In this document: one piece after another, positions 55,447 through 63,862 of the stretch
Layout of the letters: the number at the start of each line of letters is the position of its first letter
How positions within the stretch are numbered: position 1 is the first letter of the stretch
Source of the DNA: Hyphomicrobiales bacterium
Lineage (GTDB): Bacteria > Pseudomonadota > Alphaproteobacteria > Rhizobiales > Rhizobiaceae
DNA length: 64,000 nucleotides
Reading direction: 5' to 3'
Assembly: GCA_900466475.1 (NCBI GenBank)
Contig: UBMI01000007.1
Span: 266,569-330,568 of the forward strand
Notes under the pieces: generated by a model
Database searches by the model: none
The model's input: only the letters and a program-made list of their open reading frames with translations
What the model was told of the DNA's origin: nothing
Made by a program: the position numbers and the translations under genes

Positions 55447-55710
55447 ATGTATGTGAGCGACGCAAAGGTAACGCATCGACACAAGGCCTGGCATGTCGAT
55501 TTCTTCGGCGACGCCGGTGAGCAGTTGACAGTACGCCTTCCCGAAGCGGCGGCGGCGAGCGAAGAAGCCGCACTCGATCGCGCCAGGGAAATGATGGTGC
55601 AGTTGACGCCCTTCGGCACTCGCGGCGGCAAGCCAAGCCTCAATCGCTACGACAGTCTGAGCAACGGCAATTTCGACGACGATCAACCGCTCGTCGGAGT
55701 GAAGCACTAA
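55447..55710 (+). CDS. Small hypothetical protein
   Basis: An 87-residue protein starting at an ATG with GGAGG seven bases upstream. The first half looks like short beta strands (HKAWHVDFFGDAGEQLTVRL) and the second like a helix (ASEEAALDRAREMMVQL). It lies 13 bases before the GFA-family gene and is probably co-transcribed with it. Family unknown to me. Confidence 0.62.
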   Translation: MYVSDAKVTHRHKAWHVDFFGDAGEQLTVRLPEAAAASEEAALDRAREMMVQLTPFGTRGGKPSLNRYDSLSNGNFDDDQPLVGVKH

Positions 55711-55723
55711 GGGAGGGAATTGG

Positions 55724-56098
55724 ATGACCATACGACAGGGGAGCTGCGGTTGCGGCAAGATACGCTACCAGGTCGAGGGTGAGCCGAAACGGATCGGGCT
55801 TTGCCATTGCACCGACTGCCGGCAGGAAAGCGGCGCAGCCTTTACCTACTACGCCATCTGGCGGAAGGACGCGTTCATGACCACGGGGGAAACCGCAGTG
55901 CATCACGGCCGCCATTTCTGCCCGGCCTGCGGTTCGCGGGTCTTTGCCTACGACGAAGACGATGCCGAGATCAAACTCGGAACGCTTGAGGACGCGCCAA
56001 CCGGCCTCAAGCCCACCTACGAGCTTTGGATCAAGCGGCGCGAACCCTGGCTACAGCCGGTGGAGGGAGCAGAACAGTTCATGGAAGATCGTATCTGA
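55724..56098 (+). CDS. GFA-family (Mss4-like) zinc protein
   Basis: A 124-residue protein with the cysteine pattern of the GFA family: SCGCGKIRY near 7-15, CHCTDCR near 27-33 and CPACGSRVF near 66-74. These bind structural and catalytic-type zinc. The family is named for glutathione-dependent formaldehyde-activating enzyme, but most members have no proven activity. GGGAGG precedes the ATG. It follows the small gene at 55447. Confidence 0.88.
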   Translation: MTIRQGSCGCGKIRYQVEGEPKRIGLCHCTDCRQESGAAFTYYAIWRKDAFMTTGETAVHHGRHFCPACGSRVFAYDEDDAEIKLGTLEDAPTGLKPTYELWIKRREPWLQPVEGAEQFMEDRI

Positions 56099-56108
56099 TC
56101 GACGTGGA

Positions 56109-56157
56109 GAGTTCGGCAATCGCCCACACGCGATCGATCCCGGTTATCGCCGAACTC
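56109..56157. repeat. 9-bp inverted repeat between convergent genes
   Basis: GAGTTCGGC and GCCGAACTC are exact inverted copies with a 31-base spacer, between the GFA gene stop and the convergent gene at 56187. It may serve as a two-way terminator, though no T run follows. Confidence 0.35.
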
Positions 56158-56186
56158 CCGTCAATTATTCGCTTCGGCTGTCACCC

Positions 56187-56576
56187 TTAGCGAGAACGCA
56201 AAAAGGCGAGAGGCATCACTGTCATGCCAGAAGAAGGCAGTGACCTGGACCGTGCCGCCACCAGGAGCGTCACGGCAACGATGCCGGCGAGTTTCAGCCA
56301 GGGATAGTTCGCAAGCCGCTGATTGGCTCTCCCATCCGCCGATTGGGCGCGTGTCGAAATGGCGGTCTTTGCCTGCTCGCGGAGGAGAGCGACGCGTCGG
56401 CGCAACGACGTCAGGTCCTCCTGCAGTCTTGCGAGCTCGGCAGTCTCCTGCTCCTCCGCCGATTGACCGACCCGCGGCAACATAGCCTCCTCCGCTTCGG
56501 CCGCCTTTTCGATATCGGCAAGATGTTCATCAAGCTCGGCTTTCGTTTTGAATCCGCGCGTTCGTATATCCGTCAT
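56187..56576 (-). CDS. Coiled-coil protein with C-terminal membrane helix (DUF883/YqjD-like)
   Basis: A 129-residue protein from the ATG at 56576, with GGAGG five bases upstream. Residues 10-75 are charged and predicted coiled coil (LARLQEDLTSLRRRVALLREQ). PWLKLAGIVAVTLLVAA near 90-106 is a single membrane helix. The layout resembles ElaB/YqjD proteins, which tether ribosomes or other factors to the inner membrane, but the usual Gly-rich helix end is replaced by a 20-residue tail. Assignment is tentative. Confidence 0.6.
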   Translation of the reverse strand: MTDIRTRGFKTKAELDEHLADIEKAAEAEEAMLPRVGQSAEEQETAELARLQEDLTSLRRRVALLREQAKTAISTRAQSADGRANQRLANYPWLKLAGIVAVTLLVAARSRSLPSSGMTVMPLAFLRSR

Positions 56577-56772
56577 GGGCACCTCCATCCGGCGGGTCGA
56601 TTATCGCAAGATGAGAACGCGCTCAGCGGTCATAAGTTCGAAGCTCGCCGATACATCCCGCCTTGTGCCCAGAACCTCAAGCGATAGACAATCGAGTGGG
56701 CATCTCGTCCCCACTGCACGGTCGAGGCGCTCGACCAAAGCTCGGTTTTAGAGGGCATCAGCATCCGGACCG

Positions 56773-58284
56773 CTAGCGCGCACCTGTGACATGGTTCAGC
56801 TCCGCCATCAGGGCGCGACCGCTGGACCACGCGATGACGACATAGGCAAGCAAGCCAACCACAACCCCCATCAACAAGTCCACCAAGGGCAAATGCAGGC
56901 TGCCGCCTGTCATATGCAGGGCCAGACCGACGGCGCCGACCATGACGCAGGCGCCCAGCCCGGCGGGAAGAACCCTGCGCAACAGGGAGGGCCAACGGAA
57001 ACCCGTGCCGCGCTGCAGGAAGTAGAGAGAGATTGAGGTGGTCAATGCCGCAGCCACGACCTGCGCGATCGCGATATTGACGAGGTCCGGGCGGACCCAG
57101 CCGGCAATCGCAAGGCAGGCGAGGCTCGTTGCCGTGAACAGCATATTCAGCCGTGGCAACAGGGAGACCCGGCCAATAATGCTGAGTACGGGTTCGTTGA
57201 GCATCTGGATGACGGCAATGCCGCGCGCAGCTGCCAAAAGGATGAGTACTGGGGCGGCCGCGAGCCACTGGACCCCAAGCAGCACGCTGACGAGCTGCTC
57301 GGATACGACGGCAAGCCCCATGAAGACGGGAAGAGCGGCAAATGCGGTAGCCGCCATGATCAATCCCGTGAGCCGGCTGAGGCCTTCCGCCCCGCCGCCC
57401 GCCGCACTCTGCTGGCGGGAGAAATAACTCCATGCCAGCATTCGCACGGGTTCGGAAATAAGCTCTGTGACCGCGCCGACGATGCGACTTGCCATTCTGT
57501 AAAGGCCGACCTCCGTCGCGCCGATGAAGAACACGATCAGGAATTCCGCACCATAACTTTGCGCGAACTGCATCAGGCGTGACGCCAGGAGCCGTGTAGA
57601 ATAGGCAAGCGCCTCGCGGGCGGTTGTGAGCTGGAATTCGAAGCGCGGAAGCCAGCGCGCAAAGCCCGTGGACATCAGAAGTGCGACAACGACGACGCAA
57701 CAGCGTCCTGCCGCGAGCGCGACAATGCCCCAGCCGAGCAACAGTCCCCCGGTCGTCACCAGAAGGCCCGCAAACTCCGATGCCGCCTGATAACAGGCAA
57801 GTTCACGCAGGCGTCGTCCCCTGACCAGTACGCCGCTCTGGCAGATAATGAACGTTCCGGGCACGATGGTCGCCATCAGCAGCAAGAGAGTGACAAAGAT
57901 CGATCCGGTGGGTGCCAGCCAGACGAGCGAAACGGCAAGCCCGATCAGGCCAAGGATGGTGAAGGCGAAACCGCTTGCAAGCGCGCAAAAAAGGACCGTA
58001 CCGGGCAGCTCTCGATCGTGCGGCGCAGCAATCAGGTATTCGCTCCATCCGGCTTCGGCAATCTTCGATTGCAGCAACACGGTCGAGGAGACCATGGCAA
58101 AGACGCCAACGTCGGCCGGTGAGAGGACGCGGGCCGCGACGAGCAACGTACCGATACCGCAGAGCTGACTGACCAGACGAGCGCCCGAAACCCATAGCGC
58201 ATCCCGCGATGTAGAGACACTACGCGGCTCCTGGTCCTGATCTGCGCCGAGTAGTGATGCCGTACTAGATGTGCCCATGGTCAC
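56773..58284 (-). CDS. Oligosaccharide flippase (Wzx/MOP family)
   Basis: A 503-residue protein with about 14 membrane helices. ALWVSGARLVSQLCGIGTLLVAARVLSPADVG at 29-60 is the typical N-terminus of Polysacc_synt family flippases. It differs from the flippase at 34757 and lies divergent, about 240 bases from the operon starting at 58522, so it likely translocates the glycan that operon helps build. The start is a GTG at 58284, with an ATG two codons later; neither has a strong ribosome site. Confidence 0.88.
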   Translation of the reverse strand: MTMGTSSTASLLGADQDQEPRSVSTSRDALWVSGARLVSQLCGIGTLLVAARVLSPADVGVFAMVSSTVLLQSKIAEAGWSEYLIAAPHDRELPGTVLFCALASGFAFTILGLIGLAVSLVWLAPTGSIFVTLLLLMATIVPGTFIICQSGVLVRGRRLRELACYQAASEFAGLLVTTGGLLLGWGIVALAAGRCCVVVVALLMSTGFARWLPRFEFQLTTAREALAYSTRLLASRLMQFAQSYGAEFLIVFFIGATEVGLYRMASRIVGAVTELISEPVRMLAWSYFSRQQSAAGGGAEGLSRLTGLIMAATAFAALPVFMGLAVVSEQLVSVLLGVQWLAAAPVLILLAAARGIAVIQMLNEPVLSIIGRVSLLPRLNMLFTATSLACLAIAGWVRPDLVNIAIAQVVAAALTTSISLYFLQRGTGFRWPSLLRRVLPAGLGACVMVGAVGLALHMTGGSLHLPLVDLLMGVVVGLLAYVVIAWSSGRALMAELNHVTGAR

Positions 58285-58521
58285 ATGTTCTATTGAGTTT
58301 ATCTGGCATTTATATTTGCATTATTACGCGTACCGCACGTGTTACCAAAGTAACAACTTTGGTGTATATTCTATGTTGACGATCTATACTCACTTCTGCA
58401 TAGTCAAGATGGAATTACAATCCTGCATATGAAGATTGGTCGGCACATGCATGGATTTCATCCGGCCCTTTGTGACGACACAAAATCGTTTATTGGCCAA
58501 TTTGGCCGGAGGGACATAATA

Positions 58522-59193
58522 ATGATCATACTTGCACATCGTGGCTGGTGGCTTGCCCCTCATGAGCGGAACACTTTAGGGGCATTCGACAAGGCTTTTG
58601 CCGCCGGGCATGGCGTCGAACTGGATGTTCGCGACCTGGATGGCGAACTGGTTATTTCACACGATCCCGCCACAACCGGCGCATTGTCCTTTGCGCGCGT
58701 TCTTGAGTGCTATGCAGCAAATGGCGCCCCGGGCCGGCTCGCCATCAATATCAAGGCGGACGGCCTCTGCCCTGCCCTGGTGCCGATGCTGGAACAGTAT
58801 GGGGTGACGAAACGTTCGTTCGTTTTCGATGCCTCGGTTCCCGATCTCAGGCCCTATCTCGACAGCGGCATCCCGGTTTTCACCCGCTACAGCGAAGTCG
58901 AGCTCTACCCATCCTTCTACGAACGTTGCGAGGGTGTCTGGGTAGATTCCTTCACCGAAAAGCCGGCATCCATCGAACGCGCGATCGATGATCTCCGACG
59001 CGGTAAATATGTCGCGATGGTCTCGCCGGAACTGCACAAGCGCCCGCATGAGGCAGTCTGGGCCGCTTGGTCAGTCGAATTGCGACAGGCTGCGAAGAGT
59101 GGGCTTCCACTCGAGCGGCTGATGATCTGTACCGATCTGCCCGATGCAGCCGAGCAGAGTTTTGCCTGGATGGTTGAGGAGGAAGTCACATGA
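58522..59193 (+). CDS. GDPD-like TIM-barrel phosphodiesterase
   Basis: A 223-residue protein. The ATG at 58522 has GGAGGG eight bases upstream and begins MIILAHRGWW, the GDPD signature with His6 and Arg7. VELDVRD at 32-38 gives the Glu/Asp metal pair, HDP at 47-49 the second His and NIKADG near 82 another ligand. It is shorter than usual GDPD enzymes and has NTLGAF in place of PENTLAAF. Its stop overlaps the next gene (ATGA). In this context it probably acts on a phosphodiester or cyclic phosphate tied to glycan precursor metabolism; the substrate is unknown. Confidence 0.82.
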   Translation: MIILAHRGWWLAPHERNTLGAFDKAFAAGHGVELDVRDLDGELVISHDPATTGALSFARVLECYAANGAPGRLAINIKADGLCPALVPMLEQYGVTKRSFVFDASVPDLRPYLDSGIPVFTRYSEVELYPSFYERCEGVWVDSFTEKPASIERAIDDLRRGKYVAMVSPELHKRPHEAVWAAWSVELRQAAKSGLPLERLMICTDLPDAAEQSFAWMVEEEVT

Positions 59194-59819
59194 TCCGTGC
59201 TGTTTTGTTCGACATGGATGGCGTGCTGATCGATGCCAAGGAATGGCATTATGAGGCGCTGAACCGGGCGCTCGATCTTTTCGGCATGCCAATCGATCGC
59301 CAGGCGCATCTGACCACGTTCGATGGCCTGCCGACCCGGCGCAAGCTGGAGATCCTCTCCCGTACCAACGGTTTGCCGAAGGGACTGAACGAGCTCATCC
59401 ATGAACTGAAGCAGGACTATACGATGGAGCTGATCTACACCCGCTGCAAGCCGGTGTTTGCCCATCAATATGCGCTCAGTCGTCTCAAGCACGACGGCTA
59501 CAAGATCGCCGTCTGCTCGAACTCGATCCGCGTCACCATCGAGTCCATGATGCGGCGCGCCGGACTGGCGGACTATATCGACCTCATCGTATCCAATGAG
59601 GATGTCACCCGGGCCAAACCGGATCCGGAAATGTATGTGACGACGATGGAGCGCTTCGGCCTCAGGCCGGATGAGTGCCTGATTCTCGAAGACAATGAAT
59701 ATGGCCTGAAGGCCGCGCGCGACAGCGGCGCTTACGTCATGCAGATCGGAACACCGGCCGACGTTGTCTATGGCCGGATCGTGTCCGAAATCAAGCGTGT
59801 ATCGGAGGTGATGGCATGA
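59190..59819 (+). CDS. HAD-superfamily phosphatase
   Basis: A 209-residue HAD hydrolase of the phosphoglycolate phosphatase/beta-phosphoglucomutase group. VLFDMDGVLID near 5-15 gives the nucleophile Asp8 and acid Asp10; CSNS near 110 is motif II; RAKPDPEMY near 146-154 is motif III with Lys; LILEDNEYG near 168-176 is motif IV. The helical cap (about 16-85) decides substrate and cannot be read. It overlaps both neighbours by four bases. It may dephosphorylate an intermediate or interconvert sugar phosphates for the nucleotidyltransferase that follows. Confidence 0.87.
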   Translation: MIRAVLFDMDGVLIDAKEWHYEALNRALDLFGMPIDRQAHLTTFDGLPTRRKLEILSRTNGLPKGLNELIHELKQDYTMELIYTRCKPVFAHQYALSRLKHDGYKIAVCSNSIRVTIESMMRRAGLADYIDLIVSNEDVTRAKPDPEMYVTTMERFGLRPDECLILEDNEYGLKAARDSGAYVMQIGTPADVVYGRIVSEIKRVSEVMA

Positions 59820-61309
59820 TCGTCCTGTTCCCCACCACGGGCACAAGCCCGCATTTCAGCCCGGAAGACTACGCCTATCCGCGCCCGCTTATCGAAGTGG
59901 CCGGAAAGCCGATGATCCTGCGGGCCATCGAAAACATGAAGTCGCTCGGCGGCGATACGCATTTCCTCTTCCTCGTCGATCAGCAGGATGCCGTCAAATA
60001 TTCCTATGAGCGGATCTTCGACCTCAGCACCAATGGTCGCTCCGAAGTCGTCATGCTGAAAGGCGCGACCGCCGGCGCGCTCTGCACCTGCCTGATGGCG
60101 ATCGACAGGATCGACCCGACCGAGCCGCTGGTGATTGCCAACAGCGACCAGATTATCGACACCCGCCTTGCATCCGTGATTGCCGAATTCGAGGCAGCCA
60201 AAGCGGATGCCGGCGTCATCACCTTCGAGACGATCCACCCGCGCTGGTCCTACGTGACGCTTGGCGATGACGGCCTGGTCAACCGTACATCCGAGAAGGA
60301 TGTGATCAGCAACAAGGCGATCGCCGGATTCTATTATTTCCGCGAGGCCCAGATTTTCTTCAAGGCCGCGACCGCTGCCTTGAGGCACGGGGTCACGGTG
60401 GATGATCGCTACTATGTCAGCTCGTCGCTGAACGAGGTCATCCTGGATGGCGGCCGTGTCGTTTCTGCAAGCGTTCCGGCAGACCGCTACCACAGCTTCT
60501 ACAATCCGAAGATGATCGAGAACTTCGAGCTCAATGGGGTCCGCCGCCTGTCCTCCGCACAGGCCCAGCGACCCGTGCAGCTGGTAGTTCCGGCCGCCGG
60601 CCGGGGCAGCCGCTTCGCCAAGGTCGGGTTCACCCGCCCGAAGCCCTTCATCGACGTACTTGGCCGGCCGATGATCCAGCATGTGCTGGAAAACACGCTG
60701 CCGCCCGGCGGACAGCCGACGGTCCTGCTGCTACGAGAACATCTGGACAGCCAGGCGGATGCGGTGGCCGAACTGCGCTCGCAGGGCGTCGGGATCGTTT
60801 CGGTCGATCAACTCACCGAAGGCACCGCCTGCACTGTTCTGCTGGCGCGCCAGCACCTCGACGAGGAAGCTCCGCTTCTCATCGCCAATTCCGACCAGGT
60901 TGTGGACATGCGTATCGTCGATTTCATCGATGACTGCATGTCGCGCGATCTCGACGGATCGATCCTTGTGTTTCGCGATCCAAAGCGCGACCCGAAATGG
61001 TCTTTCGCCGAAACCGATGCGGCAGGCTTCGTGCTCAGGGTTGCCGAAAAGCAGCCGATCTCCGAACTGGCGACGGTTGGTATCTACTTCTTCCGCCGCG
61101 CCGGCGATTTCATGAAGGGCGCGCTCGACATGATGGTGCACAACGACCGCACCAACAACGAGTTCTATGTCTGCCCGGCCTATAATTACGCCATTCGCAA
61201 TGGTGCGCGCATCGGCGTTTACGAGATCGACGTCAGGAACATGCACGGGCTCGGCACGCCCGAGGATCTGGCCGAATATCTGCAGGGTCGCGAGCCTGCC
61301 TATGCGTGA
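59816..61309 (+). CDS. Tandem (two-domain) nucleotidyltransferase
   Basis: A 497-residue protein of two complete nucleotidyltransferase folds. The C-terminal domain (about 258-497) has a canonical signature, VPAAGRGSRF followed by TRPKPFIDVLG, and IANSDQVVD. The N-terminal domain (about 1-245) has the fold (IANSDQIID, AGFYYF, YYVSSSLNE) but its loop reads FPTTGTSPHFSPED with Arg for Lys, so it may not bind NTP normally. Such enzymes join a sugar or alcohol phosphate to a nucleotide. The second domain would make the activated donor; the first may be structural or use another substrate. It overlaps both neighbours. Confidence 0.85.
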   Translation: MIVLFPTTGTSPHFSPEDYAYPRPLIEVAGKPMILRAIENMKSLGGDTHFLFLVDQQDAVKYSYERIFDLSTNGRSEVVMLKGATAGALCTCLMAIDRIDPTEPLVIANSDQIIDTRLASVIAEFEAAKADAGVITFETIHPRWSYVTLGDDGLVNRTSEKDVISNKAIAGFYYFREAQIFFKAATAALRHGVTVDDRYYVSSSLNEVILDGGRVVSASVPADRYHSFYNPKMIENFELNGVRRLSSAQAQRPVQLVVPAAGRGSRFAKVGFTRPKPFIDVLGRPMIQHVLENTLPPGGQPTVLLLREHLDSQADAVAELRSQGVGIVSVDQLTEGTACTVLLARQHLDEEAPLLIANSDQVVDMRIVDFIDDCMSRDLDGSILVFRDPKRDPKWSFAETDAAGFVLRVAEKQPISELATVGIYFFRRAGDFMKGALDMMVHNDRTNNEFYVCPAYNYAIRNGARIGVYEIDVRNMHGLGTPEDLAEYLQGREPAYA

Positions 61310-62045
61310 CGTCGCAACCAGCCCGAGCGCTATGGCGCCGCTGAACATCATCATTCCCATGGCCGGGAATGATTTTGAGCGACCTGACGGCTCGGTGAAG
61401 GCGGAAACGCCGGTTGGAAAGACGACATTGCTCGGCGCCACGCTGGAGGCGCGCGCCTGGTGGAGCGGTGCGGCTGTGCCTGTTTTCGTGCTGCGGGACA
61501 GGCCAGCATCACAGCGCTACGCCCGCGAAACATTGCTGGCGCGCTATCCAACAGCGCGCATTGTTTGGCTGTCCGAAATGAGCGGTGGCGCCGCCTGGAG
61601 CGCTGCGGCCGGTATGGCACTCGTCGCGTTTCCGGACGCGCCTGTCGTCATCGATCTTTGCGATATCATGTTCGATTGCGATGCTGATATTGCCGGCATC
61701 TTCGCTGCCGACGCCAATCTCGGCGGTCTCGCGCTCACATTCGCTTCCCGCCATCCGCAATACAGCTATCTCAGCCTTGGAGAGGATGGCCGGATGCAGG
61801 AGGCAAGGGAAAAGGTCGTCATTTCCGATCATGCATCGGCAGGCGTTTATGCTTTCCGCAACGCTACCGTTTTTCATCTGGCTCTGGCCCATAGCCTGGA
61901 GAACCGAGCACGCCTTTCGCACAACGGCCTGCTCTTTGTCTGCCCGATGCTGAACGGCGTGGTCGCTCACGGTTTCGATGTCCGGACGCTACCGGCGCGC
62001 AATGTGTTCGATGTGAAGATCGCAGACGCGGCCCTTGCCGGCTAG
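61302..62045 (+). CDS. Degenerate nucleotidyltransferase-like protein
   Basis: A 247-residue protein whose ATG lies eight bases inside the preceding gene. LNIIIPMAGNDF is the start of a nucleotidyltransferase fold, but the glycine-rich G-x-G-x-R loop is replaced by GNDFERPDGS. IDLCDIMFD stands where NSDQ/DGD motifs occur, and SAGVYAF and SHNGLLFVCPMLN match later family elements. It resembles the first domain of the preceding protein in being divergent at the loop. It may be a non-catalytic partner or have changed chemistry. Confidence 0.75.
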   Translation: MRDVATSPSAMAPLNIIIPMAGNDFERPDGSVKAETPVGKTTLLGATLEARAWWSGAAVPVFVLRDRPASQRYARETLLARYPTARIVWLSEMSGGAAWSAAAGMALVAFPDAPVVIDLCDIMFDCDADIAGIFAADANLGGLALTFASRHPQYSYLSLGEDGRMQEAREKVVISDHASAGVYAFRNATVFHLALAHSLENRARLSHNGLLFVCPMLNGVVAHGFDVRTLPARNVFDVKIADAALAG

Positions 62046-62162
62046 CGTCGACGACGGAGGAAATACTGGTGCCGTCCCGCTTCGACCGGGACAAGCGGAG
62101 CCTTGCTGACGATCCCTTGACGCGCTTCGCGGGATCAGAGGACGAGTAAACGGGAGTTCATC
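62046..62162. other. Intercistronic region with two small hairpins
   Basis: GTCCCG / CGGGAC (62074-62092) and GATCCC / GGGATC (62111-62136) form short stems in the 117-base gap before the glycosyltransferase. Neither has a T tail, so mRNA processing or stability is likelier than termination. Confidence 0.4.
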
Positions 62163-63140
62163 ATGACGGCCGGAACATTAAACAGATTACCCTCTCTCGC
62201 CATTATCATACCCTGCTACAACAATGCTGAAACACTTGCCGAAGCGCTCGACAGCGCTCTGGCACAGGATTATCCGGACTTCGAGGTTCATCTCTGCGAC
62301 AACGGCTCCACCGACGGCAGCCGGGAAATAATCGCATCCTACTCGTCTCCCTTGCTGAAGCCGGCTCTGCACCCCGACACCGTACCGCGCACGGACAACT
62401 GGAACCGCGCCTACACCGCTGGCGCGAATGCCGACTACCTCGTCACACTGCACGCCGACGATCGCCTCGCTCCGGGCGCGTTGCGCGCCATCGGGCGCGC
62501 GGCAATGCGCAACCCCGCCCTGATCCATGGCCGTTTCAGGCAGATCACCTATGAAGGAGACCCGATCCCTGGCCACCGTTTCGGGTGGAGCTACAGCAAC
62601 AGCGGTGAGGCCTTCCGGGAATTGCTGCTGCTCAACAATATGGTCGCGATGCCGGGTGCGACGATCCGTACGGATGTCTTCTTCAAGGCCGGCCGCTGGG
62701 ATCCAGCCTGGCAATATCTGCAGGATATGGAACTCTGGTGGCGCTGCGGCGAGCTCGGAGAAGTGGCTTTTGTCGCCGACATGCTTGGCGACCACAGGGC
62801 ATACAAGCATCCGCAGGCGCTGCACCGGCACGCTGAGGAACATCTGCGCTGGGCAACGCGCAGACTTCGCAACGCTCCGACCCCCCGCCTGCGGCAAGCC
62901 GCCGCCGACGGGCTGAACGCCTATCTCACGCGCCTCGAAGCGGAAGTGGATACCTTGCCGGATGTCGCCGCCAGTCTGGTGGAGCCCGTAAGGGCAGCCA
63001 GGGCGGCACTCGCGAAGGCACCGGGAACACGCGTCGATGCCCTTCGCCGGCAGAGACTGTTGCGCATGCGGGCCGCCTCGCTCTCAGCTATCACAAAGCT
63101 CTTTGGGAGACTTTCACCCTGGCAGGCCTTGTCGCGTTGA
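62163..63140 (+). CDS. Family 2 glycosyltransferase
   Basis: A 325-residue GT-A enzyme. LAIIIPCYNNAETLAEAL near 12-29, HLCDNGSTDGS near 43-53, the DxD motif LHADDRL near 97-103 and QDMELWWRCGE near 187-197 are all present. The C-terminal 100 residues are helical and basic (LRRQRLLRMRAAS) and may sit on the membrane. It is the last gene of the operon that begins at 58522 and is the likely user of the activated compound made there. Confidence 0.9.
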   Translation: MTAGTLNRLPSLAIIIPCYNNAETLAEALDSALAQDYPDFEVHLCDNGSTDGSREIIASYSSPLLKPALHPDTVPRTDNWNRAYTAGANADYLVTLHADDRLAPGALRAIGRAAMRNPALIHGRFRQITYEGDPIPGHRFGWSYSNSGEAFRELLLLNNMVAMPGATIRTDVFFKAGRWDPAWQYLQDMELWWRCGELGEVAFVADMLGDHRAYKHPQALHRHAEEHLRWATRRLRNAPTPRLRQAAADGLNAYLTRLEAEVDTLPDVAASLVEPVRAARAALAKAPGTRVDALRRQRLLRMRAASLSAITKLFGRLSPWQALSR

Positions 63141-63463
63141 CGATCGACAGCATTCTCAGTTGAGATCCGTGTAAGCGGTAGTCTTTCAAATCGTTTTCGT
63201 GGCACGACTACCGACTGGGTTGGATCTAATCCCCGGGCCGTTTGACAGGAGGTCGTGATGAGCTTCATCGCGGCCGGTCACCACTTGCTGCAGGGAATCC
63301 ATACACGGCCGCCGCGACGGTCATCGTGATCCCCTATGGCAAAGAGGAGTGCAGAGAGAATGCGTGCCATCGCAAGCAGGATCGCGATGACAGGCATGGT
63401 CAAGGCACTGGATCTTTCTTCGTGATGGAAGGAGACGCGGCAGATGCCGCGTCGATGTTGAGG
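63141..63463. other. Intergenic region, no confident gene
   Basis: About 323 bases between convergent genes. AGGAGG before an ATG at 63258 opens only a 23-codon frame. A 39-codon minus-strand frame at 63278-63397 has a hydrophobic start (MPVIAILLAMARIL) but no ribosome site. Either may be a remnant. Confidence 0.4.
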
Positions 63464-63862
63464 TTAGTTGATGACCTGGATCACCTTGCGGGAAGAAGGC
63501 TCGACGATGACACGTTCATCGTTCACGATCGCATAGGCATATTTCGGATTGTCCGGAATGGGCGTTACGACAACAGTCTCCGGCAAGGCGTGGCCGACAA
63601 CGACCTTTTCCTTGACGACCACGCGGGCCGAGGGAGCCGGAGCTTCGCGAACATAGGTGACGACCTTCTGCGGCGGCGGATCGATGGCCGTGCCGACAAT
63701 TGCACCGGCTACGCCGCCGACTGCCGCACCAACCGGGCCACCGACGATCGCCCCGGTTACAGCGCCACCAGCGGCACCATTGACCGTCGAAGACTGGGCG
63801 AGTGCGATGCCTGACATGAGAGACGCGGCAACGGCCGTGCCCACAACTAGCTTGGAGAGCAT
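63464..63862 (-). CDS. Secreted glycine-zipper protein, DUF1236-like
   Basis: A 132-residue protein from the ATG at 63862, with GGAGGAG upstream; a longer frame to 63922 is less likely. The signal peptide is cleaved after IALA. Residues 28-60 form a glycine zipper (GAAGGAVTGAIVGGPVGAAVGGVAGAIVG split by alternating small residues), followed by a Pro/Val-rich linker and a C-terminal YAIVNDERVIVEPSSRKVIQVI segment typical of DUF1236, common in Rhizobiales. An envelope role is likely; function is unknown. Confidence 0.85.
   Translation of the reverse strand: MLSKLVVGTAVAASLMSGIALAQSSTVNGAAGGAVTGAIVGGPVGAAVGGVAGAIVGTAIDPPPQKVVTYVREAPAPSARVVVKEKVVVGHALPETVVVTPIPDNPKYAYAIVNDERVIVEPSSRKVIQVIN

Noticed and set aside
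54893..55636. Long version of the minus-strand small protein
   Set aside because: The upstream part has no start signal or protein-like character; an ATG with a good ribosome site is at 55156.
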